A stretch of DNA of 64,000 nt from Faecalibacterium taiwanense (GCF_036632915.2 NZ_CP155552.1:1488001-1552000), one strand, 5' to 3'. Positions 8,333-17,523 are shown, numbered from the stretch's first letter. Numbers and translations: made by a program. Notes: generated from the sequence alone by a model not told the origin.

Positions 8333-8521
8333 ATGGACATTGCTGTAGGCGATACCATCCTCACCCGCAAAAAGCACCCCTGCGGAGCGTCCAGCTTCGA
8401 GGTACTGCGCGTCGGCATGGATTTTAAGATCCGGTGTACCGGCTGTGGGCGCGAGGTGATGCTGCCACGTGCTAAAATTGAAAAGAACATCAAAAAGGTG
8501 GTAAAACCCGGGCAGGCCTAG
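8333..8521 (+). CDS. DUF951 family small protein
   Basis: A 62-residue protein starting MDIAVGDTILTRKKHPCG. It carries the DUF951 pattern: an HPCG box, VLRVGMDFKIRCTGCGREV with a CxxC pair, and MLPRAKIEKNIKK. The cysteines suggest a small metal-bound or beta-barrel fold, and no function is established. The start at ATG 8333 has GAAGGGAGA upstream. The frame opens earlier (8159) without a ribosome site. prfA follows 94 bp later. Confidence 0.88.
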   Translation: MDIAVGDTILTRKKHPCGASSFEVLRVGMDFKIRCTGCGREVMLPRAKIEKNIKKVVKPGQA

Positions 8522-8615
8522 CGCCCGGCGCAGCACGCATCCGGGGCGGAAAGGCTCCGGAGCCGTTCGGCTGCACGAACATGAATCTGAGTTTGTAAGG
8601 AGAACTGCCGGAATT

Positions 8616-9707
8616 ATGCCGAACATGTTTACCCAGATGGATGCTGTCTGCCACCGCTTTGAAGAGCTTTCCATCCGCCTGAACCAGCCGGATACCGCCG
8701 CAGACCCTGCGCTTTTCCGCAGGCTGATGCGGGAGTACCACGATGCAGAACCTGTGGTGCAGGCCTACCGCGCGTGGCAGACCGCACAGGATCATCTGGC
8801 ACAGGCCAAAGCTCTGCTGGAAGAACCGGGCGCACTTGACCCGGACTTCAAGCAGATGATACAGCAGGAAATCAGCGAAAAAAGTCAAGATGTGGAAAAG
8901 CTGGAAAATAATCTCAAAATTTTGCTGCTGCCCAAGGATGTGAACGATGGCAAAAATGTCATTGTGGAGATCCGCGGCGGCGCAGGAGGGGAGGAAGCTG
9001 CCCTGTTTGCCCACAGCCTGCTGCGCATGTACACCATGTATGTGCAAAGCAGGGGCTGGCAGCTGGAAATGCTCAACCTCAACGAGACGGAGCTTGGCGG
9101 CGTGAAGGAGGCCATCTTTTCGGTGGACGGTGCCGGGGCCTACAACCGCCTCAAGTACGAGAGCGGTGTGCACCGTGTGCAGCGTGTGCCGGAGACCGAG
9201 ACGCAGGGCCGCATCCACACCTCCACGGCCACGGTAGCTGTGATGCCGCAGGCCGAAGAGGTGGACTTTGCGCTGGACATGAAGGACCTGCGCATCGACA
9301 CCTTCCGCTCCTCCGGCGCGGGCGGTCAGCACATCAACAAAACCTCCAGCGCCATCCGTGTGACACATCTCCCCACCGGCATGGTGGTAGAATGCCAGAA
9401 CGAGCGCAGCCAGTTCCAGAACAAGGACAAGGCGCTGGAGATCCTGCGCAGCCGCCTGCTGGCCCAGAAGCAGAAACAGCAGCAGGATGCCATCAACGCC
9501 AGCCGTCAGGGGCAGGTGGGCACCGGCGACCGCAGCGAAAAGATCCGCACCTACAACTTCCCGCAGGACCGCTGCACCGACCACCGCATCGGCCTGACCG
9601 TGCACAATCTTTCCAAGATCATGGACGGTAATCTGGACGAGGTGATCGACGCACTGGCCACCCGCGAACAGGCCGAAAAGCTGCAAAAGCTCAACGAACA
9701 GGGCTGA
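8616..9707 (+). CDS. prfA: Peptide chain release factor 1
   Basis: A 363-residue class I release factor that reads UAA and UAG and triggers peptide release. The catalytic SSGAGGQHINKTSSAIR carries the universal GGQ. The stop-codon-reading segment RVPETETQGRIHTS has the PxT tripeptide of RF1, not the SPF of RF2. Length is normal. AAGGAG lies about 12 bp before the ATG. It begins a run of co-directional genes (prfA, tsaC, coaE, transglycosylase, aminopeptidase). Confidence 0.97.
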   Translation: MPNMFTQMDAVCHRFEELSIRLNQPDTAADPALFRRLMREYHDAEPVVQAYRAWQTAQDHLAQAKALLEEPGALDPDFKQMIQQEISEKSQDVEKLENNLKILLLPKDVNDGKNVIVEIRGGAGGEEAALFAHSLLRMYTMYVQSRGWQLEMLNLNETELGGVKEAIFSVDGAGAYNRLKYESGVHRVQRVPETETQGRIHTSTATVAVMPQAEEVDFALDMKDLRIDTFRSSGAGGQHINKTSSAIRVTHLPTGMVVECQNERSQFQNKDKALEILRSRLLAQKQKQQQDAINASRQGQVGTGDRSEKIRTYNFPQDRCTDHRIGLTVHNLSKIMDGNLDEVIDALATREQAEKLQKLNEQG

Positions 9708-9784
9708 AATGTGGCTTTGAAAATAAAACGATATCCTGTCGATAAATGCTGAAAAGCATAAATACTTTACAGATAGAAAGAACG

Positions 9785-10822
9785 ATGATCCGTATGGAAA
9801 TGAAAACTGAAATTTTGCCCGCATCGGACGAAAAGAGCATTGAAAAAGCCGCTGCCCTGCTGCAGAACGGTGAGCTGGTGGCCCTGCCCACCGAGACGGT
9901 TTACGGCATTGCTGCCGATGCCCGCAACGGCGAGGCTGTGAAGAAGATCTTTGTGGCCAAGGGCCGCCCGCAGGACAATCCCCTGATCGTCCACGTCACC
10001 GGACCGGAAATGCTGCCCGGCCTTGTCAGCGAGGTGCCGGAGCGCGCCCAGCTGCTGATGGCTGCGTTCTGCCCCGGCCCGCTCACCATCATCATGCCCC
10101 GCGGCCCGGAGGTGGCAGCGGAGTGCTGTGCCGGTCTGGACACCGTGGGCATCCGGATGCCCAGCCACCCGGTGGCCCGCGCCGTCATTGAAAAGAGCGG
10201 CTGCGCCTTTGCTGCCCCCAGCGCCAATCTTTCCGGCAAGCCCAGCCCCACCAACGCGCAGGATGTGTTCACCGATATGGACGGCCGCCTGCCGCTGATT
10301 TTGGACGGCGGCGAGTGCGACGTGGGCGTAGAAAGCACTGTGGTGTCGGTGGTGGGCGAAAAGCCCACCCTGTTCCGCCCGGGCCACATCACGCTGGAAG
10401 ACCTCGAGCGTGCCCTCGGCGAAGAGGTGGAAGTGTCCAAAGCCATCCTCGAAAAGCTGCCGGAGGGTGCTGTGGTGCGCAGCCCTGGCATGAAGTACAA
10501 GCACTACGCCCCCAAGGCGGATGTGACCTTGCTGGACGGCACCTTTGAGCAGTTCAAAGCCTATGTGGATGCCCACGCCGAGCAGAATCCCAGCTGCCTG
10601 TGCTTTACCGGCGAGGCGGAAAAGCTGGGTGTGCCCTGCGTGGAGTATGGCCGCGAGGGCGACGGTGCCGATCAGGCAAAGCACATCTTCCGCTGCCTGC
10701 GCGCGCTGGATGAGCAGGGCGATGCCGTGGTCTACGCCCGCTGCCCGCAGAAGGACGGCCTTTCCATGGCGGTGTACAACCGCCTGATCCGCGCTGCGGC
10801 CTTCCGGGTGATCAAGCTATGA
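9785..10822 (+). CDS. tsaC: L-threonylcarbamoyladenylate synthase (TsaC/Sua5 type)
   Basis: About 345 residues: an N-terminal YrdC domain (about 10-200) and a C-terminal Sua5 domain, the long Sua5/YwlC form. It makes threonylcarbamoyl-AMP for the t6A37 modification of ANN-reading tRNAs. The motifs are PTETVYGIAADARNGEAV, KGRPQDNPLIVHV, GIRMPSHP and APSANLSGKPSPT, with the linker RSPGMKYKHYAPKA. The start is uncertain. ATG 9785 follows AGAAAGA, with in-frame ATGs at 9794 and 9800. The stop overlaps the coaE start by 4 bp, indicating translational coupling. Confidence 0.94.
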   Translation: MIRMEMKTEILPASDEKSIEKAAALLQNGELVALPTETVYGIAADARNGEAVKKIFVAKGRPQDNPLIVHVTGPEMLPGLVSEVPERAQLLMAAFCPGPLTIIMPRGPEVAAECCAGLDTVGIRMPSHPVARAVIEKSGCAFAAPSANLSGKPSPTNAQDVFTDMDGRLPLILDGGECDVGVESTVVSVVGEKPTLFRPGHITLEDLERALGEEVEVSKAILEKLPEGAVVRSPGMKYKHYAPKADVTLLDGTFEQFKAYVDAHAEQNPSCLCFTGEAEKLGVPCVEYGREGDGADQAKHIFRCLRALDEQGDAVVYARCPQKDGLSMAVYNRLIRAAAFRVIKL

Positions 10823-11436
10823 TCGCGCTTGGCATCACGGGCCGCAGCGGCTGCGGCAAATCCACGGTCACGGCGGTGTTTTCGGCCCACGGTGTGCCGC
10901 TGGCCGATGCCGACCAGATCAGCCGTGAGATTTTACTGCCCGGCTCGCCGCTGCTGCCCCGGCTGGCCCAGCGGTTCGGCGCAGACATTTTAAAAGCAGA
11001 CGGCACATTGGACCGCCGCCTGCTGGCTGACCGCGCCTTTGCCACCCCGGAAGGCAAGGCGGCGCTGGACAGCCTGACCCACCCGGAGATCGTGCGCCGC
11101 ATCCGTGCGGCAAAGCAGGCAGCACAGGATGCCGGTGCACCGCTGTTCGTGCTGGATGGCGCGGTCATCGTGGGGACTGCGGCACAGGCCGAGTGCGACC
11201 GCCTGTGCGTGGTCACGGCACCGTTTGAGACCAGTGTGGCCCGCATCGTGGCCCGGGACGGCATCTCGGCCGAGATGGCCGCCCGCCGCCTGAACGCCCA
11301 GACACCGGAAAGCACCCTCACCGCGCAGGCAGACTATGTGCTGCGCAACGATTCCAGCCTTGCACATCTGCAGGCTGCGGCAGAGCAGCTCTGCACAAAG
11401 CTTCTGGCAGAAGGAGGTGCGGGAAAAGAGCTTTGA
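10819..11436 (+). CDS. coaE: Dephospho-CoA kinase
   Basis: A 205-residue P-loop kinase for the last step of coenzyme A synthesis. The P-loop is GITGRSGCGKSTV at residues 5-17. It is followed by DADQISREIL, the LTHPEIVRRI block and the lid region VARDGISAEMAARRLNAQ. Length is normal. Its ATG overlaps the tsaC stop (ATGA), and its own stop overlaps the TTG of the next gene, so three genes are tightly coupled. Confidence 0.95.
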   Translation: MIALGITGRSGCGKSTVTAVFSAHGVPLADADQISREILLPGSPLLPRLAQRFGADILKADGTLDRRLLADRAFATPEGKAALDSLTHPEIVRRIRAAKQAAQDAGAPLFVLDGAVIVGTAAQAECDRLCVVTAPFETSVARIVARDGISAEMAARRLNAQTPESTLTAQADYVLRNDSSLAHLQAAAEQLCTKLLAEGGAGKEL

Positions 11437-12100
11437 ACAAACGATATAACGAACAAGATCCTGCACCGCAGTACGACCCGGAGACGGCCCGCATCCGCCG
11501 CGCTCTCCGCGCCCAGAAGGCACGCCGCCGCAAAAAAATGCGCAGCCGCAGGCTGTTCCTGCTGGGCATGGCGCTGATCCTGCTGTTTGTGCTGGTGCCC
11601 AACTTGTGGGGCAGGGCAGAACGGCTTTTATACCCCGCAAGTACGAAGTGCTGGTGGACCAGTGGGCGGAGACTTACGGCCTTGACCCGCTTCTGGTGGA
11701 TGCCTTCATCCGCACCGAAAGCGGCTTTGACCCGCAGGCCACCTCCACTGTGGATGCCCGGGGCCTGATGCAGATGACCGAGGAGACCTTTATCTGGCTG
11801 CGCAGCAAGATCGCACCGGACGAAGGACTGCTCTTTGCAAATCTCTACGACCCGGAGACCAGCATCCGGTTCGGATGCTATTACCTGCACCTGTGCATGG
11901 AGCGCTACAACGGCGATGTTGCCACTGCCGCTGCCGCTTATCACAGCGGGTGGGGCACGGTAGATGCTCTTTTACAGATGGAAGAGCACTCCGCAGACGG
12001 CGAAACGCTGCAGGGCTTTCCCTATAACCAGATGAACCACTACGTAAAAAAGATCACTTCCTGCTATGCGCGGTATCAGCGTATCTATGCAGAAAGCTGA
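11433..12100 (+). pseudogene. Membrane-anchored lytic transglycosylase, frameshifted
   Basis: Two frames together give one SLT-type transglycosylase. The first (TTG 11433) encodes a basic N-terminus and one membrane segment, LFLLGMALILLFVLVPNLW. The second encodes the catalytic domain with RTESGFDPQAT (catalytic Glu) and ARGLMQMTEETF, plus a GDVATAAAAYHSG block, to the stop at 12100. The frames meet at 11630-11638, where adding one C to the CCCC run restores LLYP-RKYEVLVDQW. The intact enzyme would cleave peptidoglycan glycan strands at the outer membrane face. Whether the lost base is real or a sequencing error cannot be decided here. Confidence 0.8.
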
Positions 12101-12115
12101 GAGGAGATAAGGAAA

Positions 12116-13519
12116 ATGAGCGAGAAACTTACCGCAAAGCAGGCTGCCGAACAGCTGCTTTACAAGCCGGAGTACGCTGCCGACAAGAGCGCCGACGTGA
12201 AGGAGAAGGCTGCAGCCTTTGCCGAAGGCTACAAAGCCTTCCTGAACGCTGCCAAGACCGAGCGCGAAGCTGCCGCCGCCAGCGAAAAGCTGCTGCTGGA
12301 GGCCGGTTACGAAAAGTTTGAGCCGAAAAAGACCTATGCCCCCGGCCAGAAGATCTACTTTGTGCAGGAACACAAGGCGGTGGTGGCCGCTACCATCGGC
12401 CGGAAATCTTTTGAGGAGGGCTTCCGTCTGGTGATCGCCCACATCGACAGCCCCCGTCTGGACCTGCGCCCGAACCCGCTGTACGAAGCAGACCACCTCA
12501 GCTACTTCAAGACCCACTATTACGGCGGCATCCGCAAGTACCAGTGGGGCACCATGCCGCTGGCCATCCACGGCGTGTTCACCCGTGCCGATGGCTCCAG
12601 CGTGTCCTTTGCAGTGGGTGAGGACGAGAATGACCCCGTGTTCTGCATCACCGACCTGCTGCCCCATCTGGGTGCCGAGCAGAACGACCGCAAGCTCAGC
12701 GAGGGCATCAAGGCCGAGGAGCTGAACGTGCTCATCGGCTCCGACGCTGTGGAGGATGCCGACATCAAGGAGGCCGTCAAGCTCAACACCCTGATGCTGC
12801 TGCACGAAAAGTACGGCATCACCGAGCGGGACTTCACCCGCGCTGAGATCGAGGTGGTGCCCGCCCATAAGGCCCGGGACGTGGGCTTTGACCGCTCCAT
12901 GGTGGGCGGCTACGGCCACGATGACCGGGTGGACGCATACCCCGCCCTTATGGCCGAGATCGAGACGAAAGATCCTGTGCACACCACCGTCTGCGTGCTG
13001 ACCGATAAGGAAGAGATCGGCTCCGACGGTGTGACCGGCATGCAGAGCATGTATGTGTTCCACTTTATGCAGCTGCTGTGCCGCGCCGCCGGTCAGGACG
13101 ACATCCTTGCCTTCCAGAACAGCGTGTGTCTCTCCGCCGATGTGACCGCCGCCTACGACCCCTCCTGGGCAAACGCCTTCGAGCCGCAGAACGGTACTTA
13201 CGCAGGCCGCGGCGTGGCCTTCTTCAAGTACACCGGCAGCCGCGGCAAGAGCTCTGCCAGCGATGCTTCCGCCGAGCTGGTAGGGGACATCACCCGCCTG
13301 CTGGATGCCAATGGTGTGGCATGGCAGATCGGTGAGCTGGGCCGTCTGGATCTGGGCGGCGGCGGCACCATTGCCAAGTACGTGGCCAACCGGGGCATCC
13401 CGGTGCTGGACATCGGCGTGCCGGTGCTGTCCATGCACTCGCCCTTCGAGGTCATCCATAAGACCGACCTGTACATGGCTTACCGCACCTTTGCACTGTT
13501 CTGCCAGAACGCGGAATAA
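12116..13519 (+). CDS. M18 family aminopeptidase
   Basis: A 467-residue zinc aminopeptidase of the aspartyl-aminopeptidase family, cytosolic, removing N-terminal residues from peptides. Metal and catalytic blocks are VIAHIDSPRLDLRP (HxD), GYGHDDRVDAYPAL, TDKEEIGSDG (Glu-Glu pair), NSVCLSADVTAAYDP and a C-terminal VPVLSMHSPFEV with the last His ligand. GAGGAGATAAGG precedes the ATG, 15 bp after the transglycosylase stop. A strong terminator ends the run. Confidence 0.93.
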   Translation: MSEKLTAKQAAEQLLYKPEYAADKSADVKEKAAAFAEGYKAFLNAAKTEREAAAASEKLLLEAGYEKFEPKKTYAPGQKIYFVQEHKAVVAATIGRKSFEEGFRLVIAHIDSPRLDLRPNPLYEADHLSYFKTHYYGGIRKYQWGTMPLAIHGVFTRADGSSVSFAVGEDENDPVFCITDLLPHLGAEQNDRKLSEGIKAEELNVLIGSDAVEDADIKEAVKLNTLMLLHEKYGITERDFTRAEIEVVPAHKARDVGFDRSMVGGYGHDDRVDAYPALMAEIETKDPVHTTVCVLTDKEEIGSDGVTGMQSMYVFHFMQLLCRAAGQDDILAFQNSVCLSADVTAAYDPSWANAFEPQNGTYAGRGVAFFKYTGSRGKSSASDASAELVGDITRLLDANGVAWQIGELGRLDLGGGGTIAKYVANRGIPVLDIGVPVLSMHSPFEVIHKTDLYMAYRTFALFCQNAE

Positions 13520-13525
13520 AGATTT

Positions 13526-13569
13526 AGCCCCGGATCGCCCGCAGCCGCGCGCATTCCGGGGCTTTTTTT
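13526..13569 (+). terminator. Terminator after the M18 aminopeptidase gene
   Basis: AGCCCCGGA and TCCGGGGCT form a stem, followed by seven T. Confidence 0.85.
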
Positions 13570-13577
13570 GAAAAAAC

Positions 13578-13608
13578 TTGACCTTCAAGTGTCTTTAAGG
13601 TGTAATGT
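13578..13608 (+). promoter_or_regulatory. MerR-type promoter with operator in a 19-bp spacer
   Basis: TTGACC (13578-13583) and TAATGT (13603-13608) are 19 bp apart, the overlong spacing that MerR proteins correct by DNA distortion. The dyad ACCTTCAAG-TGT-CTTTAAGGT (13581-13601) has one mismatch per arm and lies within this stretch. It sits 20 bp before the MerR-family gene, so autoregulation is likely. Confidence 0.85.
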
Positions 13609-13627
13609 GAGTGCGGAGGTGAAGCAA

Positions 13628-14473
13628 ATGAACATCAAACAGGCTTCGAAACAGAGCGGGGTGTCTGCCCCCAATATCCGCTTCTATGAAAAAGAAGGAC
13701 TTCTGAATCCCGCCCGGCTGCCTGGCAACGACTACCGTGATTACACGGAACAGGACATCCGCACTCTCCGGTTCATCCGGATGCTGCGGATGCTGGATGT
13801 GCCGCTTCCGGTCATCCGATCCGTGCTTGCAGGCGATGCATCGCTGGGGAGTGTCCTGCGGGAGCAAAAGACCGCACTGGAACAGCGCGCAAAGCAGCTG
13901 GAAGGGGCGGCGCGTTTTTGTGCAGAACTGGCCCGGCAGGACCCGTCTGTGGCATCACTGGATGTGGACGCCTGCCTGTCCCGGATGGAGGACCCTGCGC
14001 AGCCGCAGAACTTTTTCTGCGGCTGGGTGCAGGATTACCGCACGCTGGCGCAGGTGCAGCATCAGAGGCATTTTTCCTTTATTCCGGAGGGCAGCATCAA
14101 CACCCCGCAGGAGTTCACAGCGGCCCTGCAGACCTACGCAAAGGCCAACGGGATGCAGCTCAGCCTGACAAAAGAAGGAATGTACCCGGAATTTTCGCTG
14201 GATGGGATCCTATACAAAGCCTACCGCAACCCGGGCAAGTACCGCGATGAGATCTGCTGTGATGCTGCATCTCCGGAACAGCTGAACACCGGGCTTCCGT
14301 CCCGGCGGGAAAAGCTGCTGCGCATCGCGCGTATCGTGCTGCCGCCGGTGTTCACCTTTGCCGCCATTCTGGCGGCAGGCTGGGTGGCGACCGGCGGAGC
14401 GGACTGGCTCTGGCTGGCAGCACTGGCAGCGGCAGGGGTCCTGCTTGGCCGCGGCTTTGAACACCGGCTGTAA
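13628..14473 (+). CDS. MerR-family regulator with C-terminal membrane anchor
   Basis: A 281-residue protein. Residues 1-70 are a MerR winged helix (NIKQASKQSGVSAPNIRFYE, then EKEGLLNP). A dimerisation helix follows (about 75-115), then a roughly 100-residue effector-like region. Two hydrophobic segments (about 236-255 and 259-274) end in GRGFEHRL. The C-terminal segments would tether this regulator to the membrane, which is uncommon for MerR proteins. ATG 13628 is chosen for GGAGG 9 bp upstream. The promoter at 13578 has MerR geometry. The ligand is unknown. The end lies 14 bp from the convergent deacetylase gene. Confidence 0.85.
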   Translation: MNIKQASKQSGVSAPNIRFYEKEGLLNPARLPGNDYRDYTEQDIRTLRFIRMLRMLDVPLPVIRSVLAGDASLGSVLREQKTALEQRAKQLEGAARFCAELARQDPSVASLDVDACLSRMEDPAQPQNFFCGWVQDYRTLAQVQHQRHFSFIPEGSINTPQEFTAALQTYAKANGMQLSLTKEGMYPEFSLDGILYKAYRNPGKYRDEICCDAASPEQLNTGLPSRREKLLRIARIVLPPVFTFAAILAAGWVATGGADWLWLAALAAAGVLLGRGFEHRL

Positions 14474-14487
14474 CTGGGCCAGTCTGC

Positions 14488-15330
14488 TCAGCTTAGCGGC
14501 AGAGCTTCGGCCACCGTCAGAAAGGTGTAGCCGTTGTCTGCATACCACCGGATGATGTCCGGCAGTGCTTCGGCGGTGGTGTGTGTGGAGGAAGAATCGT
14601 GCATCAATACGATGCAGTTCGTCTGCTGCCCGGTCTCGTGCACCACATTGCGGTAGATGGTGCCCGCGCTTGGGTGCCCGCCTACGGCGTCCTCGGCGCA
14701 CACGTTCCAGTCCACCCACTGCCAGCCTTTTTGCTCTACTTCGGCTTTCAGCTGCTTCATCAGGCTTTTGCCGCCGTAGCGCCGACTGACGGTGTTGGTG
14801 CTGCCGCCCGGAAACCGTAGATACCGGATGCTCTCGGCATCCACATAGGGCGCAATGCGCTCCTTTAAAAGGGCAATGTCCTCCCAATAAGCGTCGCTGC
14901 TGCGGTAGATATCGCTGTACTCGTGGGAAGCAGAGTGCAGCGCGATCTGGTGCCCGGCGCTGACCGCTTCGGTGAGCAGGGGCAGATACTTCTCGTTGTA
15001 ACCGGTAGCCACCACAAAAAATGTGGCGTGCACTCCGGCTGCGTTCAGCGCGCTGAGCACATCCGGTGTGGTCTTGCTGGGGCCGTCGTCAAAGGTCAGG
15101 CAGACCCACTTTTCCGGCAGCGGCTGGGCAGCAGGCTCCTGTTGCTCCTGTGCCAGAGCCGAAATGGCGGGGGAGAGCATCGAAGTGTCCGGTGCCGGGG
15201 TAAGATCCTGCGCCTGACATCCGGTGACGACCGGCGGCGCAGCAGATACAAACCCCATAATGAGGGCGAACAGCATCACGGCAGCAACTCTGGCCCGCCT
15301 GCGCCGTGCGAGATATTCTGCAAGCTTCAA
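14488..15330 (-). CDS. Polysaccharide deacetylase (NodB domain), exported
   Basis: A 280-residue protein with a basic N-terminus, one hydrophobic export or anchor segment (about 14-32) and a lipobox-like VVTGC. The NodB domain shows the metal and catalytic motifs VCLTFDDGPS, HSASHEYSD (HxxxH type), RFPGGSTN and IVLMHDSS. Enzymes of this type N-deacetylate peptidoglycan or related glycans outside the cell, which can give lysozyme resistance. Start TTG 15330 has AAAGGAGG 8 bp upstream. An in-frame TTG two codons earlier is too close to that site. It is convergent with the MerR gene. Confidence 0.9.
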   Translation of the reverse strand: MKLAEYLARRRRARVAAVMLFALIMGFVSAAPPVVTGCQAQDLTPAPDTSMLSPAISALAQEQQEPAAQPLPEKWVCLTFDDGPSKTTPDVLSALNAAGVHATFFVVATGYNEKYLPLLTEAVSAGHQIALHSASHEYSDIYRSSDAYWEDIALLKERIAPYVDAESIRYLRFPGGSTNTVSRRYGGKSLMKQLKAEVEQKGWQWVDWNVCAEDAVGGHPSAGTIYRNVVHETGQQTNCIVLMHDSSSTHTTAEALPDIIRWYADNGYTFLTVAEALPLS

Positions 15331-15401
15331 GAGCAAAACCTCCTTTGTCTGTTTGGTTTGCTCTTATCAGAATATGAACGACGGCGGATTCTATGAAAAA
15401 A

Positions 15402-16159
15402 TCAGCCCACTCTCTGGCGTTTGTCCAGCCGCATCTTGTCAGCGATCATCGCAATGAACTCGCTGTTGGTGGGTTTTCCCGCAGGTTATGGATGGTATAA
15501 CCGAAGTAGCTGTTGAGGGTGTCCACATCACCCCGGTCCCATGCCACCTCGATGGCGTGGCGGATGGCGCGCTCCACCCGGCTGGCGGTGGTGCCGTTTT
15601 TCTTGGCGATTTCCGGGTACAGACGCTTGGTCACGGCGTTGATATACTCCGGCTCGTTCATGGTGAGCAGGATGGCATCCCGCAGGAACTGGTAGCCCTT
15701 GATGTGGGCAGGGACGCCGATCTGATGCAGGATCTCGGTAACGGTCAGCTCATCGCTGTCCACACTGGTGTGCAGGATGTGCTTTTCCGGGCCAAGTGCC
15801 GCCTTGAGCACCCGTGCGGCAAGCACGGTCTCATCAAAGGGCTTTACAAAGTAGTAGGCAAAGCCTTCGTCCAGCAGCTCCTGTACCATCTCTTCGCTCT
15901 GGAAGGCACCGGTCACGAAGAAGGAGGTGTGCCGCTCACCGGCGGCATTGTAGCGCTGCTTTACCGCAAGGGCATCCAGACCGGGCATAAAAGCATCCAG
16001 CAGGACCACCTGCGGGCGCACGGTGAGCATTTTCTGCAGGACCTTGTTGCCGTCCTTTTCCACAACGGTCACGTCCACGCCCTTCTGCTCCAGCGCTTCG
16101 CGGCAGGCGGCAGTGAACGGGGCACCAGTATCCGACATCAAAAATCTAACTTTGTCCAT
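15402..16159 (-). pseudogene. spo0A: Spo0A sporulation master regulator, C-terminus frameshifted
   Basis: The frame from ATG 16159 (GGAGG upstream) encodes a receiver domain, with phospho-acceptor Asp in VVLLDAFMPG and Lys in FVKPFDE. The Spo0A DNA-binding domain follows (RDAILLTMNEP, RVERAIRHAIEVAW, FGYTIHNL). It then leaves the conserved sequence and stops at 15446. In the other frame the expected ending continues as KPTNSEFIAMIADKMRLDK to a stop at 15402. One G lost near 15480 explains the switch. The observed product would lack the conserved last 25 or so residues. spoIVB lies upstream on the same strand, as in Bacillus. Mutation or sequencing error are both possible. Confidence 0.85.
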
Positions 16160-16293
16160 GGTTGTTTCCTCCAATGTGTGCAGTTCCCTTAACACCATGG
16201 ATTTTACCATAATTTTCCAGAACTTTCAACGGTTTATATTGGTAAATTTTGGCAAAGAAAATCGAAATGCGCAAATTTTTTTGCAGATCAGCT

Positions 16294-17523
16294 TTATGGC
16301 TGCGCAGCATCGTCTGTCTTTTCAACAGCGCGGGCCTGCTTGAGCATGGTCTGAGCAAAAATGCCGTAGCCCCGCGTGGGGTCGTTTACCAGCACATGGG
16401 TCACTGCACCCACCAGTCTGCCGTTCTGCAGGATGGGACTGCCGCTCATGCCCTGCACGATGCCGCCGGTTTTGGCAAGCAGCTGCCGGTCGGTCACGCG
16501 CAGGATCATGTTGCGGTGGGGGTCTGCGTCGTTTACCTTTTCAATGCGGATGCGGTATGCCTTGGGCACCTCGCCGTCCACAGTCGTCCAGATCTCGGCA
16601 TCGCCCGGCACCACCTCCTGCGCAAAAGCCATCTCCAGCTCCGGGCCGGAAAATGCAGCCCGTGTTCTGCCATAGACCCCGGTCTTGCCGTTGATGCAGA
16701 TGCTGCCAAGCGCATGGGTGCTCAGAAAGCGGCCCTTCAGCTCACCGGGGCTGCCCACGGTGCCGCTGGTACACCCCACGATCTGGCAGGGGACGATCTC
16801 GCCGCTGCGCAGGGCCACGCTCTCACCGGTGTCGCTGTCGCTGATGGGGTGGCCAAGCCCGGCAAACACCCCGGCGACATTGTCCACAAAGGTCATGGTG
16901 CCTACCCCGGCGGAAGAATCCCGCACCCACATCCCGGCGCGCCACTGTCCGGCGGTGCTGTCCCACACGGGGGTCAGCCGGGTCTGGAATTGCTCACCAT
17001 TGCGGATATAGACCACCTGCACCGGTGCGCCTGCGGCCGTTTCCAGAGCATCGTGCACGGCATCGTTCGTCTCGGTCAGGGTGTCATCCATGCGCACCAC
17101 CCGGTCGCCCAGCCGCAGCCCGGCCTTCTTGGCGGGGTTTGCGGTGCCGTCCGGGGTGTTCAGGTCGGAAAAGCCCACAATGAGCGCACCCTCGGAGAAC
17201 ATCTTAACGCCGAAAGGCGTACCGCACACGGTTACCACCGGACGTGTTTCCACCAGAGCGCGCACAGTCTTGACGGGCAGCCACCCGCCAATGGACAAAG
17301 TGGCCTGATAGCTGCCCGCAGCCTGCGTGCTGGCCGCGTTGCGGGAGCCAGCGGTGCGCAGCGGCTGCACATAGGCAAAACGGGGCAGGGTAAGGGTCTG
17401 GCCGGGTTCCAGCAAAATTTCAGCAGGCAGACTGTGCCACAGCCAGCCCAGCACCGCCAGCGCGGCCACCAGAAGATAAGTTACCGCAATGCTGCCAGCG
17501 CGGCGTAGTTTTGATCTGCGCAT
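16294..17523 (-). CDS. spoIVB: SpoIVB serine peptidase (S55)
   Basis: About 409 residues: an N-terminal membrane segment (AVTYLLVAALAVLGWLW), a PDZ domain (about 115-200, with KAGLRLGDRVVRMDD) and the S55 peptidase domain. The catalytic Ser lies in GIVQGMSGSPILQNG, and the His-region block is VFAGLGHPISD. In spore formers SpoIVB is secreted from the forespore and triggers pro-sigma-K processing. ATG 17523 has GAAAGGGG upstream. ATG 17547 is an alternative. The frame is intact even though neighbouring spo0A is broken. The C-terminus is followed by 134 bp before spo0A. Confidence 0.92.
   Translation of the reverse strand: MRRSKLRRAGSIAVTYLLVAALAVLGWLWHSLPAEILLEPGQTLTLPRFAYVQPLRTAGSRNAASTQAAGSYQATLSIGGWLPVKTVRALVETRPVVTVCGTPFGVKMFSEGALIVGFSDLNTPDGTANPAKKAGLRLGDRVVRMDDTLTETNDAVHDALETAAGAPVQVVYIRNGEQFQTRLTPVWDSTAGQWRAGMWVRDSSAGVGTMTFVDNVAGVFAGLGHPISDSDTGESVALRSGEIVPCQIVGCTSGTVGSPGELKGRFLSTHALGSICINGKTGVYGRTRAAFSGPELEMAFAQEVVPGDAEIWTTVDGEVPKAYRIRIEKVNDADPHRNMILRVTDRQLLAKTGGIVQGMSGSPILQNGRLVGAVTHVLVNDPTRGYGIFAQTMLKQARAVEKTDDAAQP

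Noticed and set aside
11972..13588. 538-codon reverse frame opposite the M18 aminopeptidase gene
   Set aside because: Shadow frame rich in Val, His and Leu with no recognisable domain.
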